DNA of 64,000 bases, taken from the NCBI RefSeq assembly GCF_014353015.1, contig NZ_CP060704.1, positions 1,389,001 through 1,453,000 of the forward strand, given 5' to 3'. Below the pieces are notes generated by a model that saw only the letters and a list, made by a program, of their open reading frames with translations, was not told where the DNA came from and did not search any database. The DNA comes from Chitinimonas koreensis (GTDB taxonomy: Bacteria > Pseudomonadota > Gammaproteobacteria > Burkholderiales > Chitinimonadaceae). How positions within the stretch are numbered: position 1 is the first letter of the stretch; every line of letters starts with the position of its first letter. The position numbers and the translations under genes were made by a program. Positions 28,098-37,506 of this stretch are shown here, in pieces.

Positions 28098-29069
28098 ATG
28101 GAGACCGAATTGCCGCATTCCCGCATCGCCGGTACGGGCAGCTACCTGCCCGCCCGCATCCTCGACAACGCCGAACTGGCCCGGCAGATCGACACCTCCG
28201 ACGAATGGATCGTCAGCCGCACCGGCATCCGCGAGCGCCGCATCGCCGCGGCCGACGAGACCACCAGCGACCTGGCGCTCAAGGCCAGCCGCGCCGCGCT
28301 TGAAGCGGCCGGGGTCGATGCGTCCGAGCTCGACCTGATCGTGGTGGCGACCGCCACGCCCGACGTGGTCTTCCCCAGCACCGCCTGCATCCTGCAGGAC
28401 AAGCTCGGCGTGCACGGCTGCGCCGCCTTCGACGTGCAGGCGGTCTGCGCCGGCTTCGCCTATGCGCTGGCCACCGCCGACCAGTTCGTCCGCGGCGGCA
28501 TGGCGCGCACCGCGCTGGTGGTCGGCGCCGAGGTGTTCTCGCGCATCCTCGACTGGAACGACCGCAAGACCTGCGTGCTGTTCGGCGACGGCGCCGGCGC
28601 GGTGGTGCTCAAGGCGTCCGAAGAGCCCGGCATCCTGGTCACCAAGCTGCGCGCCGACGGCCGCTACCGCGACATCCTGTGCACGCCGGCCTCGGTCGCG
28701 CACGGCGGCGTGGTCGGCACGCCCTTCCTGCACATGGATGGCCAGGCGGTGTTCAAGTTCGCCGTGAAGGCCTTGGCCGAGCTGGCCAGCGAGACGCTGG
28801 AAGCGGCCGGCCTGCCGCAGAGCGAGCTCGACTGGCTGGTGCCGCACCAGGCCAATATCCGCATCATCGAATCGACCGCGCGCCACCTCGGCCTGCCGAT
28901 GGACAAGGTGGTGGTCACGCTCGACCGTCACGGCAACACCTCGGCCGCCTCGATCCCGCTGGCGCTCGACGAGGCGGCCCGCGCCGGCAAGTTCAAGCCG
29001 GGCGAATTGCTGATGCTCGAGGGCATCGGCGGCGGCTTCGCCTGGGGTTCGGCGCTGCTGCGCTGGTAG
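28098..29069 (+). CDS. fabH: 3-oxoacyl-[ACP] synthase III
   Basis: A 323-residue KAS III that condenses acetyl-CoA with malonyl-ACP to begin fatty-acid synthesis. The protein reads [20 protein letters not shown] at the start. The catalytic cysteine is in [14 protein letters not shown], the histidine in [12 protein letters not shown], and the asparagine in [18 protein letters not shown]. An in-frame ATG at 28050 would add 16 residues without family similarity, so 28098 is used; neither has a convincing ribosome-binding site. It follows plsX by 127 bases and precedes the unexpected glutathione S-transferase gene. Confidence 0.95.
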   Translation: METELPHSRIAGTGSYLPARILDNAELARQIDTSDEWIVSRTGIRERRIAAADETTSDLALKASRAALEAAGVDASELDLIVVATATPDVVFPSTACILQDKLGVHGCAAFDVQAVCAGFAYALATADQFVRGGMARTALVVGAEVFSRILDWNDRKTCVLFGDGAGAVVLKASEEPGILVTKLRADGRYRDILCTPASVAHGGVVGTPFLHMDGQAVFKFAVKALAELASETLEAAGLPQSELDWLVPHQANIRIIESTARHLGLPMDKVVVTLDRHGNTSAASIPLALDEAARAGKFKPGELLMLEGIGGGFAWGSALLRW

Positions 29070-29197
29070 CCGTCCTGCTGGCCGCCGGTCGTGCATCTGG
29101 CTCGAACAAGCGACCGCTTGCTGGCAAGAGCAGGCGTCCACGCGTAATATTCGCCGGCATTTCGCGGCAAATTCGCCGAATTTCACAGGAGTTGGCC

Positions 29198-29836
29198 ATG
29201 TTCAAACTGTACGGCTCCCCGTTTTCGAACTACCACAACAAGGTCAAGCTGGCGCTGCTGGAGAAGGGCGTCGCCTTCGAGGAGATCGCCGCCGGTCCCT
29301 CGCAGGAAGCCGACTACCTGGTGCGCTGCCCGACCGGCAAGGTGCCGTATTTCGAGGTCGATGGCACGCTGTTCTGCGAATCGCAGGCCGCGCTCGAGTA
29401 CCTCGAAGAAGTCTACCCGGACCATCCGCTGCTGCCGGCCGAACCGCTGGCGCGCGCCCGGGTGCGCCAGCTGGTGCAGATGCTGGAGCAGGACGTCGAG
29501 CTGGTCGCGCGCCGGCTGCTGCGCCATGCGCTGTTCGGCGCGCCGCTCGACGAGGGCGTGAAGGCCGAGGTGGCGACCCAGCTCGACCGCGGCCTGGCCG
29601 CTTTCGCCCGGGTGGCGAGCTTCTCGCCCTGGCTGGCCGGCGACCGTTTCACCATGGCCGATTGCGCCGCGGCGGTGCATATCCCGCTGGTGACGCGCCT
29701 GACCCAGGCGGTCTACCAGCGCGACTGGTTCGCCGATCTGCCGGTCGCCGCCTACCTCGAACAGCTCAAGCAGCGCCCCGCCTACCGGCGCGTGCGCGAC
29801 GATCTCGAAGCTGCCCGCGCCGCGCGCGGCCAGTGA
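29198..29836 (+). CDS. Glutathione S-transferase family protein
   Basis: A 212-residue cytosolic GST-fold protein. The thioredoxin-like N-terminal domain is MFKLYGSPFSNYHNKVKLAL with GKVPYFEVDGTLFCESQAAL (cis-proline and glutathione gamma-glutamyl site ES). The all-helical domain contains WLAGDRFTMADCAAAVHIPL, the N-capping-box region of GSTs. AGGAG is 7 bases before the ATG. It sits between fabH and fabD, breaking the usual direct adjacency; fabD starts 17 bases after its stop. Possible roles are stress or thiol chemistry; a link to lipid synthesis is only suggested by place. Confidence 0.9.
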   Translation: MFKLYGSPFSNYHNKVKLALLEKGVAFEEIAAGPSQEADYLVRCPTGKVPYFEVDGTLFCESQAALEYLEEVYPDHPLLPAEPLARARVRQLVQMLEQDVELVARRLLRHALFGAPLDEGVKAEVATQLDRGLAAFARVASFSPWLAGDRFTMADCAAAVHIPLVTRLTQAVYQRDWFADLPVAAYLEQLKQRPAYRRVRDDLEAARAARGQ

Positions 29837-29853
29837 ACCCGGAGGAATCCACC

Positions 29854-30780
29854 ATGAAGCTCGCTTTCGTCTTTCCCGGCCAGGGCTCCCAGGCCGTCGG
29901 CATGCTCGACGCCTTCGCCGACCTCGACGTGGTGCGCGAGACCCTGGCCGAAGCCAGCGCCGCGCTCGGCCAGGACGTGGCCACGCTGATCGCCGCCGGC
30001 CCCAAGGAAGCGCTCGACGCCACCGTCAACACCCAGCCGGCGATGCTGGTCGCCGGCGTCGCGGTCTACCGCGCCTGGCTCGCCCGCGGCGGTCGCCAGC
30101 CCGATTTCCTGGCCGGCCACAGCCTGGGCGAATACAGCGCGCTGGTCGCGGCCGGCGCGCTCGGCTTCGCCGACGCGGTCCGCCTGGTGCGCCTGCGCGC
30201 CGAGGCGATGCAGGACGCCGTGCCGCAAGGGCAGGGCGCGATGGCTGCCATCCTCGGCCTCGACGACGATTCGATCCGCGCCGCCTGCGCCGAAGCGGCC
30301 CAGGGCGAGGTGGTCGAGGCGGTCAATTTCAATACCCCGGGCCAGGTGGTGATCGCCGGCGCCAAGGAGGCCGTGGCGCGCGCCTGCGAGCTGTGCAAGC
30401 AGAAGGGCGCCAAGCGCGCGCTGCCGCTGCCGGTATCGGTGCCCTCGCACTGCGCGCTGATGAAGCCGGCGGCCGAGAAGCTCGCCGCCGCGCTCGCCGC
30501 GATCGAGATCCGTACGCCTGTCATCCCGGTGCTCCACAATGCCGACGTCGCCGCCTACGCCGATCCGGCGCAGATCCGCGACGCGCTGGCGCGCCAGCTG
30601 CACAGCCCGGTGCGCTGGGTCGAGACGATCGAGCGGCTGGCCGCCGACGGCACCACCGTGGTGGCCGAGTGCGGACCGGGCAAGATCCTGGCCGGCATGA
30701 GCCGCCGCATCGTCGACGGCCTGCAGTCGTTCGCGCTGACCGATCCGGCCGCCTTCGACGCGCTCGCCGCGGCGGTCTAA
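29854..30780 (+). CDS. fabD: Malonyl-CoA:ACP transacylase
   Basis: A 308-residue enzyme loading malonyl groups on acyl carrier protein. MKLAFVFPGQGSQAVGMLDA is the standard start. The catalytic serine is in AGHSLGEYSALVAAGAL, and the histidine partner is in VSVPSHCALMKPAAEKLAA. The substrate arginine lies in the segment VRLVRLRAEAMQDAVPQG. A GGAGGA ribosome-binding site lies 7 bases upstream. It is followed 25 bases later by fabG. Confidence 0.97.
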   Translation: MKLAFVFPGQGSQAVGMLDAFADLDVVRETLAEASAALGQDVATLIAAGPKEALDATVNTQPAMLVAGVAVYRAWLARGGRQPDFLAGHSLGEYSALVAAGALGFADAVRLVRLRAEAMQDAVPQGQGAMAAILGLDDDSIRAACAEAAQGEVVEAVNFNTPGQVVIAGAKEAVARACELCKQKGAKRALPLPVSVPSHCALMKPAAEKLAAALAAIEIRTPVIPVLHNADVAAYADPAQIRDALARQLHSPVRWVETIERLAADGTTVVAECGPGKILAGMSRRIVDGLQSFALTDPAAFDALAAAV

Positions 30781-30805
30781 GAATCCAGAACTGGAGCACA
30801 AGAGC

Positions 30806-31549
30806 ATGTCCCTGCAAGGCAAAGTCGCGCTGGTCACCGGCGCTTCGCGCGGCATCGGCCGCGCCATCGCCGAGGCGCTGGCGCGCGATGGCGCGACCGT
30901 GGTCGGCACCGCCACCAGCGAGCGCGGCGCGGCCGACATCGCGGCCTACCTGGCCGAAGCCGGCGCGACCGGCACCGGCCTCGCCCTCGACGTGAACGAT
31001 CCGGCCGCGATCGAGGCAACGCTGAACGAGATCGAAAAGGCCTACGGCAGCGTCGCCGTGCTGGTCAACAATGCCGGCATCACCCGTGACCAGCTGCTGC
31101 TGCGCATGAAGGAAGAAGACTGGGACGCCATCATGGATACCAATCTGCGCTCGGTATTCCGGCTGTCCAAGGCCGTGCTGCGCGGCATGATGAAGGCGCG
31201 CTGGGGCCGCATCGTCAGCGTCGCCTCGGTGGTCGGCAGCACCGGCTCGGTCGGGCAGACCAACTATGCGGCGGCCAAGGCCGGCATGATGGGCTTCACC
31301 CGTTCGCTGGCGCGCGAGGTCGGCAGCCGCAACGTCACCGTCAACTGCGTGGCGCCGGGCTTCATCGATACCGACATGACCGCGGTGCTGGCCGACGAGT
31401 ACAAGCAGAAGCTGCTGGGCCAGATTCCGCTCGAGCGGCTGGGCCAGCCGCAGGAGATCGCCGACGCGGTCGCCTTCCTCGCCAGCGAGCGGGCAGGCTA
31501 CATCACCGGCAACACGCTCCATGTGAACGGCGGTATGTACATGAATTGA
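30806..31549 (+). CDS. fabG: 3-oxoacyl-[ACP] reductase
   Basis: A 247-residue short-chain dehydrogenase reducing 3-oxoacyl-ACP with NADPH. The Rossmann motif is VTGASRGIGRAIAEAL, NNAGITRDQLL the conserved NNAG region, and the S-Y-K triad appears as IVSVASVVGSTG with QTNYAAAKAGMMGFT. The C-terminal GNTLHVNGGMYM is typical. Length is exactly that of FabG. It sits between fabD and the acpP promoter. Confidence 0.97.
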   Translation: MSLQGKVALVTGASRGIGRAIAEALARDGATVVGTATSERGAADIAAYLAEAGATGTGLALDVNDPAAIEATLNEIEKAYGSVAVLVNNAGITRDQLLLRMKEEDWDAIMDTNLRSVFRLSKAVLRGMMKARWGRIVSVASVVGSTGSVGQTNYAAAKAGMMGFTRSLAREVGSRNVTVNCVAPGFIDTDMTAVLADEYKQKLLGQIPLERLGQPQEIADAVAFLASERAGYITGNTLHVNGGMYMN

Positions 31550-31587
31550 TGGGGATTTCCCCGTTTTAAACTTGCGCCCGGTTTTTT

Positions 31588-31596
31588 TGCTAGAAT
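31588..31596 (+). promoter_or_regulatory. acpP promoter (extended -10)
   Basis: TGC-TAGAAT is an extended -10 element 45 bases before the acpP ATG, after a run of seven T. A separate promoter for acpP is expected because this protein is needed in large amount. Confidence 0.55.
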
Positions 31597-31640
31597 GCGG
31601 GCGCTTTTGACCATCCAATACGAAAGGTTTGGGTTCAAGA

Positions 31641-31880
31641 ATGGAAAACATCGAACAACGCGTGAAGAAGATCGTCGCCGAGCAACTGGGCGTCAACGAA
31701 GCCGATATCAAGATCGATTCGTCCTTCGTTGAAGACCTGGGCGCCGATTCCCTCGACACCGTTGAACTCGTGATGGCGCTCGAAGAGGAATTCGAGTGCG
31801 AAATTCCGGACGAAGAAGCTGAAAAGATCACCAACGTTCAGCAAGCCGTCGACTACGTCAAGGCACACGTCGGCAAGTAA
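31641..31880 (+). CDS. acpP: Acyl carrier protein
   Basis: A 79-residue acidic carrier protein. It begins [20 protein letters not shown]. The phosphopantetheine serine is in [20 protein letters not shown]. Four-helix layout and strong negative charge are as expected. The start at 31641 is used because the in-frame start at 31629 adds only MGSR. It has its own promoter and a downstream hairpin, so it can be expressed apart from fabG and fabF. Confidence 0.97.
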   Translation: MENIEQRVKKIVAEQLGVNEADIKIDSSFVEDLGADSLDTVELVMALEEEFECEIPDEEAEKITNVQQAVDYVKAHVGK

Positions 31881-31922
31881 TGCCCGCTGGACCGGCCGCC
31901 CGCGGGCGGCCCGACGAACCCG

Positions 31923-31959
31923 CAAGACCCCCGTGCGTCGTTTTCGCATGGGGGTCTTG
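31923..31959 (+). terminator. Hairpin between acpP and fabF
   Basis: A 15-bp stem with one mismatch (CAAGACCCCCGTGCG at 31923-31937 against 31945-31959). No T tract follows, so it may stabilise the abundant acpP message rather than terminate fully. Confidence 0.6.
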
Positions 31960-32065
31960 TCGCATATACGTTCCGATTTGAGCAGTTGCTTGTTCGAGTT
32001 CGCCGCACCGTCATCGAGACGCGCTAGGCTGGCGCGATCGGAACCGCAGTAGAAGGAAAGACACC

Positions 32066-33310
32066 ATGTCCAAACGCAGAGTCGTCGTCACCGGCCTGGG
32101 CCATGTCTCGCCGGTCGGCAACGACGTCGCCACCGGCTGGGCCAACCTGCTGGCCGGCCGTTCCGGCATCGCCACCATCACGCGCTTCGATGCGTCCGAT
32201 CTCGCCTGCCATATCGCCGGCGAGGTCAAGGGCTTCGACGTGACCCAGTACATCAACGCCAAGGACGCCCGGCGGATGGATCTGTTCATCCACTTCGGCA
32301 TCGCCGCAGCGCTGCAGGCGATCGCCGACGCGGGGCTGGACGACGCCGGGCTCGACCGCGAGCGCGTCGGCGTCAACATCGGTTCCGGCATCGGCGGCCT
32401 GCCGCTGATCGAGGAGACCGGCGTGGCGCTGATGCAGGGCGGTCCGCGCAAGATCGGCCCGTTCTTCATCCCCGGCTCGCTGATCAACATGATCGCCGGC
32501 CACGTGTCGATCCTGAAGGGCTACCAGGGCCCGAGCTACGGCATCGTGTCGGCCTGCACCACCGGCGCCCACTGCATCGGCGACGCGGCGCGCATCATCC
32601 AGTACGGCGACGCCGACGTGATGGTGGCCGGCGGCGCCGAGGGCGCGATCGCTCGCCTGGGCATCGGCGGCTTCGCGGCGATGCGCGCGCTGTCGACCCG
32701 CAACGACGACCCGGCCACCGCCAGCCGGCCGTGGGACAAGGGCCGCGACGGCTTCGTGATGGGCGAGGGGGCCGGCGTGCTGGTGCTCGAGGAATACGAG
32801 CACGCCAGGAAGCGCGGCGCCCGCATCTACGCCGAGCTGGCCGGCTTCGGCATGAGCAGCGACGCCCACCACATGACCGCCCCGTGCGAGGACGGCGACG
32901 GCGCCGCGCGAGGCATGCGCAATGCGCTGCGCGATGCCGGCATCAACGCCGACGAGGTCGACTACATCAATGCCCATGGCACCTCGACGCCGCTGGGCGA
33001 TGCGGCCGAGACGATGGCGGTGAAGCGCTGCTTCGGCGACCACGCCAAAAAGCTCGCGGTGAACTCGACCAAGTCGATGACCGGCCACTTGCTCGGCGGC
33101 GCCGGCGGCGTCGAGGCGGTCTACTCGGTGATGGCGCTGCACGAGCAGAAGAGTCCGCCGACCATCAACCTGTTCGAGCAGGACGTCGACGGCGGCTGCG
33201 ACCTGGACTACGTCGCCAACACCGCGCGCGACATGCCGATCCGGGTGGCCATCTCCAACTCGTTCGGCTTCGGCGGGACCAACGGCACGCTGGTGTTCAA
33301 GCGCGCCTGA
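32066..33310 (+). CDS. fabF: 3-oxoacyl-[ACP] synthase II
   Basis: A 414-residue KAS II elongating fatty acids, including the step giving cis-vaccenate. [20 protein letters not shown] starts the protein. The catalytic cysteine is in [17 protein letters not shown]. The two histidines are in [15 protein letters not shown] and [17 protein letters not shown]. The C-terminal [16 protein letters not shown] is conserved. Length is usual. A strong terminator follows, closing the fatty-acid cluster. Confidence 0.97.
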   Translation: MSKRRVVVTGLGHVSPVGNDVATGWANLLAGRSGIATITRFDASDLACHIAGEVKGFDVTQYINAKDARRMDLFIHFGIAAALQAIADAGLDDAGLDRERVGVNIGSGIGGLPLIEETGVALMQGGPRKIGPFFIPGSLINMIAGHVSILKGYQGPSYGIVSACTTGAHCIGDAARIIQYGDADVMVAGGAEGAIARLGIGGFAAMRALSTRNDDPATASRPWDKGRDGFVMGEGAGVLVLEEYEHARKRGARIYAELAGFGMSSDAHHMTAPCEDGDGAARGMRNALRDAGINADEVDYINAHGTSTPLGDAAETMAVKRCFGDHAKKLAVNSTKSMTGHLLGGAGGVEAVYSVMALHEQKSPPTINLFEQDVDGGCDLDYVANTARDMPIRVAISNSFGFGGTNGTLVFKRA

Positions 33311-33323
33311 GCGGTCGCACCGA

Positions 33324-33360
33324 ACGAAAGAGGCCGTCCTTCGGGGCGGCCTTTTTCGTT
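33324..33360 (+). terminator. Intrinsic terminator after fabF
   Basis: AACGAAAGAGGCCGTCC pairs with GGGCGGCCTTTTTCGTT across a TTC loop; T5 lies in the right arm. It marks the end of the fab operon. Confidence 0.88.
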
Positions 33361-33526
33361 CTTGCGCAACCGTGCACATCCCGGCCGGCTGCATTCCATC
33401 GCGGCCTGGCGTCGCCCGGTCGGCCGCCGGCGCATTCCGGCACACCTGCCTGCCTTGCGGCGCCCGCCCGGTGCTATACCGGCCGGCGCGCCGATCGGTG
33501 GCGCACCACGAGAGAGGAATATCACG

Positions 33527-34957
33527 ATGCGAACACGGCGATGGAAGTGGCTGGCCGGACTGGGGCTAGCCGCGGGATTGACGGCGCTGCCGGCGCAGGC
33601 CGCCGGCTTCGCGCCGTGCGGCGACGCCGGCGACTTCGCCGAACTGGCCGGCTCGCAGTGCGCGGCGATGGACGTGCCGCTCGATCACGCCCGGCCCGAC
33701 GATGGCCAGCGCCTGCAACTGTTCGTACGCAAGTTCCCGGCCGAGGGGCGGCGGCGCGGCGCGATCTGGCTGGTGGCCGGCGGGCCGGGCGAATCGGGGG
33801 CCTCGTTCTACCCGCTGCTGCCGACCCTGCGGCGCAGCTTTCCCGGCCTCGACCTGCTGGTGCCCGACCATCGCGGCACCGGCCTGTCGGGCCGGCTCTG
33901 CCCCGACGAGGAAGCGGTCGCCGGTGCCGGCGGCGCGGCGCTCGAAGGCGCCGAGTGGGGCAGTTGCTTCGGCCGCCTCGGCGCCGATCCGGCTCGGGCG
34001 CGCGCTTTCGGCATCGGCAATGCCGCCCGCGACCTGGCTGGCCTGATCGGCCATTTCCGCGACGACGGGCCGGTCTACCTGTACGGCGTCTCCTACGGCA
34101 CTCAGCTGGTGCTGCGCACCCTGCAGCTGGGCGACCAGGGCCTGCGCGGCGTGATCCTCGATTCGCTGGTGCCGCCCGAGACCGATCCGCGCTGGGATCT
34201 GAGCCGCCGCTCCGAACTGGTCGATGCGGTCGGCCGCCAGGTGCTGGCCGCCTGCGAGGCCGAGCCGGCCTGCCGCGGCGGGGCCGAGGGCAGCGCCGAG
34301 GCGCGCTACCGCCGCGTGCTGGCCATGGCGGCGCAGCAGCCGGCACCGGCCTGGCGGGCGCAGATCCCGGGCCGCGATCCGCGCGCCTTCTTCGGCAGCC
34401 TGCTCGACGTGCCCGAGCTGCGCCGCAGGCTGCCGGCGCTGCTGGCCGATCTCGACGCCGGCCGTGGCGAGGTGCTGCAGCAGGTGCTGGCGCGCCAGCG
34501 CGCGATCGGCGAGGCCATGGGCCGCTATCCGCAGTCGCCGCTGTCGATCCCGCTGGTGCAGATCGTCAGCGCCTCGGAGAACACGCTGCGGCCCGGGCTG
34601 ACCGCTGCCCAGGTCGAGCAGGAGGCGCAGGGACTGCTGTTCACCAGCGTGCTGCCGGGCCTGCTGGCCGAACCGAGCCTGCCGCGCTATCCGCGCGACG
34701 CGGCCTGGGGGCGTCAGCCGGACCGACTGCCGCCGACCCTGGTGCTGCACGGCACGCTCGACCCGAAGACCGCCTGGCCCGGCGCGCAGGCCCACGCTGC
34801 GCTGCTGCGTCCGCACGGCCGGCTCGGCCTGCTGGCGGTCGAAGGCGCGCCGCACTTCATCCTGTGGGCGGCGCCGGACTGCTTCCAACGCGCGGCGCGC
34901 GCCTTCGTCGCCGCCGGCCGGCCGCGCGACGGCCGGTGCAGCGCCGCGGCCGGCTGA
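33527..34957 (+). CDS. Secreted alpha/beta hydrolase (tripeptidyl-aminopeptidase-like)
   Basis: A 476-residue exported serine hydrolase of the alpha/beta fold. The signal peptide is MRTRRWKWLAGLGLAAGLTA plus LPAQA. GGPGESGASFYP is the oxyanion-hole region, DHRGTGLSG follows the second strand, and the nucleophile is the serine of YLYGVSYGTQLVL. LHGTLDPKTAWPGAQA carries the acid and VEGAPHFILW the histidine. The C-terminal TAP-like domain is present. Cysteines at several places suggest periplasmic disulfides. The ATG at 33527 has AGAGGA upstream. It stands alone between two terminators. The natural substrate (peptide, ester or antibiotic) is unknown. Confidence 0.88.
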   Translation: MRTRRWKWLAGLGLAAGLTALPAQAAGFAPCGDAGDFAELAGSQCAAMDVPLDHARPDDGQRLQLFVRKFPAEGRRRGAIWLVAGGPGESGASFYPLLPTLRRSFPGLDLLVPDHRGTGLSGRLCPDEEAVAGAGGAALEGAEWGSCFGRLGADPARARAFGIGNAARDLAGLIGHFRDDGPVYLYGVSYGTQLVLRTLQLGDQGLRGVILDSLVPPETDPRWDLSRRSELVDAVGRQVLAACEAEPACRGGAEGSAEARYRRVLAMAAQQPAPAWRAQIPGRDPRAFFGSLLDVPELRRRLPALLADLDAGRGEVLQQVLARQRAIGEAMGRYPQSPLSIPLVQIVSASENTLRPGLTAAQVEQEAQGLLFTSVLPGLLAEPSLPRYPRDAAWGRQPDRLPPTLVLHGTLDPKTAWPGAQAHAALLRPHGRLGLLAVEGAPHFILWAAPDCFQRAARAFVAAGRPRDGRCSAAAG

Positions 34958-34974
34958 TCGGCACGCTTGCCAAG

Positions 34975-35012
34975 CGAAACGCCGCGCGGGAGACTGCGCG
35001 GCGTTTCGTTTC
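34975..35012 (+). terminator. Intrinsic terminator after hydrolase gene
   Basis: CGAAACGCCGCGC / GCGCGGCGTTTCG (13-bp perfect stem, 8-base loop) followed by TTTC. Confidence 0.85.
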
Positions 35013-35024
35013 CTGCCCCTTGCG

Positions 35025-36329
35025 ATGCCAACCCTGTCGCTCCCGTCCGCGCCCGATCTCCTGGCGCTGGCCGCGGCCTATCCGGCCGATTTCCCCTACC
35101 TGCTGCAATCGGCCGGCGACACCGGCTGGGACATCCTGTTCGCGCTGCCCGAATCGGTGCGCATCTACGGCGCCGGCGAAGGCGCCGCGCTGCAGCGCGA
35201 CCTAGCGGCGATCGCCGTGGCGCCGGCGGCCGATGCGAGCGGCCTGCCGTTCACCGGCGGCTGGTTCACCTACCTCGGCTACGAGTGGCTCGAAACGCTG
35301 GAATCGACCGTGCCGCCGCGCCACGACGCCGGCTTCCCGCTCGGCCTGCTGGCCCGGGTGCCGGCTGCGCTGATCGTGGCGCGCGAGGACGGCCGCGCCA
35401 CGCTGGTGGCCGAGACCGCAGACCAGCTGGCGCGGCTCGAAGGCCTGCTGGCCGGCGTCGATGCGCCGTTCGCCGGACAGCCCATCGTGCTGGCCGGCCT
35501 GACCGAGGACGAGCCGCAGGCCTTCCTCGACGGCACGCTGCGCTGCAAGCAGTACATCCGCGACGGCGACGTGTTCCAGGTCAACCTGTCGCGCGGCTGG
35601 GACGCGCAGCTGGCCGGCGGCGCCGGGCCGCTCGACCTGTTCGCCCAGCTGCGCCGCGCCAATCCGGCGCCGTTCTCGGCCTATGTCGACTTCGGCGACG
35701 GCCGCGCCATCGTCAGCTCTTCGCCCGAGCGGCTGGCGCGCATCGACCGCACGGGCCGGGTCGAGACCCGGCCGATCGCCGGCACCCATCCGCGCTCGCC
35801 CGACCCGGCCGAGGACGCCGCCCAGAAGGCGCGGCTGATCGCTTCGACCAAGGAGCGCGCCGAGCACATCATGCTGATCGACCTCGAGCGCAACGATCTC
35901 GGCCGCATCGCCCGGCCGGGCACGGTCAGGGTCGACGCGCTGATGGACGTGACCAGCTACACCTACGTGCACCACATCGAGTCGACGGTCAGCTGCACGG
36001 TGCGGCCCGGCCTGTCGGTGGCCGACGCGGTGCGCGCGCTGTTCCCCGGCGGCACCATCACCGGCTGCCCCAAGGTGCGCTGCATGCAGATCATCCGCGA
36101 GCTGGAGGACCGGCCGCGCCGCGCCTATACCGGCAGCCTCGGCTACATCAACCGCGACGGCTCGCTCGACCTCAACATCCTGATCCGCACCTTCATGCAG
36201 GACGGCGCCGCGCTGTCCTTCCGCGCCGGCGCCGGCATCGTGGCCGACAGCGACCCCGAGCGAGAGCTGGGCGAGACCCGCGCCAAGGCGCGCGGCCTGC
36301 TGCGCGCGCTGGGCCTGGCCGACCGGTAG
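35025..36329 (+). CDS. pabB: Aminodeoxychorismate synthase component I
   Basis: A 434-residue chorismate-utilising enzyme for p-aminobenzoate and folate synthesis, acting with a glutaminase (PabA) not seen here. GDVFQVNLSRGWDAQL, ASTKERAEHIMLIDLERNDL and LFPGGTITGCPKVRCMQII are signature blocks. The N-terminal half is the PabB type (YLLQSAGDTGWDILFALPE). At the substrate loop it reads RPIAGTHPR, with alanine at residue 252 where E. coli PabB has the nucleophilic lysine (PIKGT) and anthranilate synthase has alanine. pabC follows after 13 bases, which supports the PabB call. Confidence 0.9.
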   Translation: MPTLSLPSAPDLLALAAAYPADFPYLLQSAGDTGWDILFALPESVRIYGAGEGAALQRDLAAIAVAPAADASGLPFTGGWFTYLGYEWLETLESTVPPRHDAGFPLGLLARVPAALIVAREDGRATLVAETADQLARLEGLLAGVDAPFAGQPIVLAGLTEDEPQAFLDGTLRCKQYIRDGDVFQVNLSRGWDAQLAGGAGPLDLFAQLRRANPAPFSAYVDFGDGRAIVSSSPERLARIDRTGRVETRPIAGTHPRSPDPAEDAAQKARLIASTKERAEHIMLIDLERNDLGRIARPGTVRVDALMDVTSYTYVHHIESTVSCTVRPGLSVADAVRALFPGGTITGCPKVRCMQIIRELEDRPRRAYTGSLGYINRDGSLDLNILIRTFMQDGAALSFRAGAGIVADSDPERELGETRAKARGLLRALGLADR

Positions 36330-36342
36330 GGCAGGAGGGCGC

Positions 36343-37179
36343 ATGCGGATCCTGGTGAATGGCAGCGAAGCCGGCCTGGTCGACGCGCGCGACCGCGGCC
36401 TGGCCTATGGCGACGGCGTGTTCCGCACGCTGCGCTGCGAGGCCGGCCGATTGCTGGCCTGGCCGCGCCACTACGCCCGGCTGGCGGCCGACTGCGCCGC
36501 GCTCGGCATCGCCTGCCCGGCCGAGGCCGACCTGCTGGCCGACCTGGCCGCGCTGGCGCCGCACGACGCGGCGGTCAAGCTGACGGTGACGCGCGGCGTC
36601 GGCGCGCGCGGCTATGCCTGCGCGGCCGAGGTGCCGGCCACCCGCATCGTGCAGGCCGGACCGCTGCCGGCCTACCCGGCCGGCCTGCGCGAGCACGGCG
36701 TGGCGGTGCGGCTGTGTGACTGGCCGCTGGCCATCCAGCCCGGCCTCGCCGGGCTCAAGCATCTGAACCGGCTCGACCAGGTGATGGCGCGGCGCGAGTG
36801 GGACGACCCGGCGCTGTTCGACGGCCTGATGGCCAATGCGCGCGGCGAGCTGGTCGAAGGCGTGATGACCAATCTCTACCTGCTGGCGGGCGGCACGCTG
36901 CTGACCCATCCGCTGGCCGACTGCGGCGTGGCCGGCGTGACGCGCGAGCTGGTGCTGGAATGCGCCGCGGCGCTCGGCATCGCGGTCGAGCTGCGCGCCT
37001 TCACGGCCGAGGCGCTGGCCACGGCCGACGCCGTGCTGCTGAGCAACAGCCTGGCCGGCGTGCTGCCGGTGGCGCGCTGCGGTGCGCGGGCATGGCATGA
37101 TTTCGCCTTCGCGCGGCGGCTGCACGACGCCGTCGCCCTCCTGGCCCGACAAGAAAGCCGACCATGCGTCATGCCCTGA
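36343..37179 (+). CDS. pabC: Aminodeoxychorismate lyase
   Basis: A 278-residue fold-type IV PLP enzyme that splits aminodeoxychorismate into p-aminobenzoate and pyruvate. DRGLAYGDGVFRTLRCEAGR near the N-terminus and the PLP lysine in GLKHLNRLDQVMARREW (about residue 141) are diagnostic for PabC, as is GVMTNLYLLAGGTLLTHPLA. Length is normal. It starts 13 bases after pabB and overlaps the next small exported protein by 16 bases. No mltG follows, unlike in E. coli. Confidence 0.95.
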   Translation: MRILVNGSEAGLVDARDRGLAYGDGVFRTLRCEAGRLLAWPRHYARLAADCAALGIACPAEADLLADLAALAPHDAAVKLTVTRGVGARGYACAAEVPATRIVQAGPLPAYPAGLREHGVAVRLCDWPLAIQPGLAGLKHLNRLDQVMARREWDDPALFDGLMANARGELVEGVMTNLYLLAGGTLLTHPLADCGVAGVTRELVLECAAALGIAVELRAFTAEALATADAVLLSNSLAGVLPVARCGARAWHDFAFARRLHDAVALLARQESRPCVMP

Positions 37180-37454
37180 TCCTCGCCGCGCTGCTGGCCC
37201 TGCCGGCGCTGGCCGCCAAACCCAAGCCCACTCCGGAACCGATCACGCTGCCCGACAAGTACTCGCCGATCTTCTACGAGCACCTGACCGGGCCGGAAAA
37301 GACGCGCTGCGAGAAATACGTCGACGAGCTGATGCTGATGGAAAAGCGCCAGCGCATGGGCGCGACCAAGCCGTGGGACCTGGAGAAGATGAAGGCCAAG
37401 CGCCAGCGCATCGATGCCGATTACGACAAGTATTGCCTGCGGATGATCAAGTAG
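37164..37454 (+). CDS. Small exported protein of unknown function
   Basis: A 96-residue protein with a clear signal peptide (MRHALILAALLALPALA), a proline-rich linker (KPKPTPEPITLPDKY) and a charged helical remainder with two cysteines (EKTRCEKYVDELMLMEKRQR, DYDKYCLRMIK). The two cysteines may form a periplasmic disulfide. No known family is recognised. It overlaps the end of pabC by 16 bases in another frame, so translation is likely coupled. A REP block begins 53 bases after its stop. Confidence 0.72.
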   Translation: MRHALILAALLALPALAAKPKPTPEPITLPDKYSPIFYEHLTGPEKTRCEKYVDELMLMEKRQRMGATKPWDLEKMKAKRQRIDADYDKYCLRMIK

Positions 37455-37506
37455 GCCGCCGCAAGGCGGTGCGTCCGTTTCGCGGCAGCGGTTGCAGGAA
37501 CGGTTT

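Noticed and set aside
35025..36329. Anthranilate synthase (trpE) for the PIAGT-bearing gene
   Set aside because: The N-terminal part is of the PabB type, length is 434 rather than about 500 residues, and pabC follows directly; no trp genes are near.
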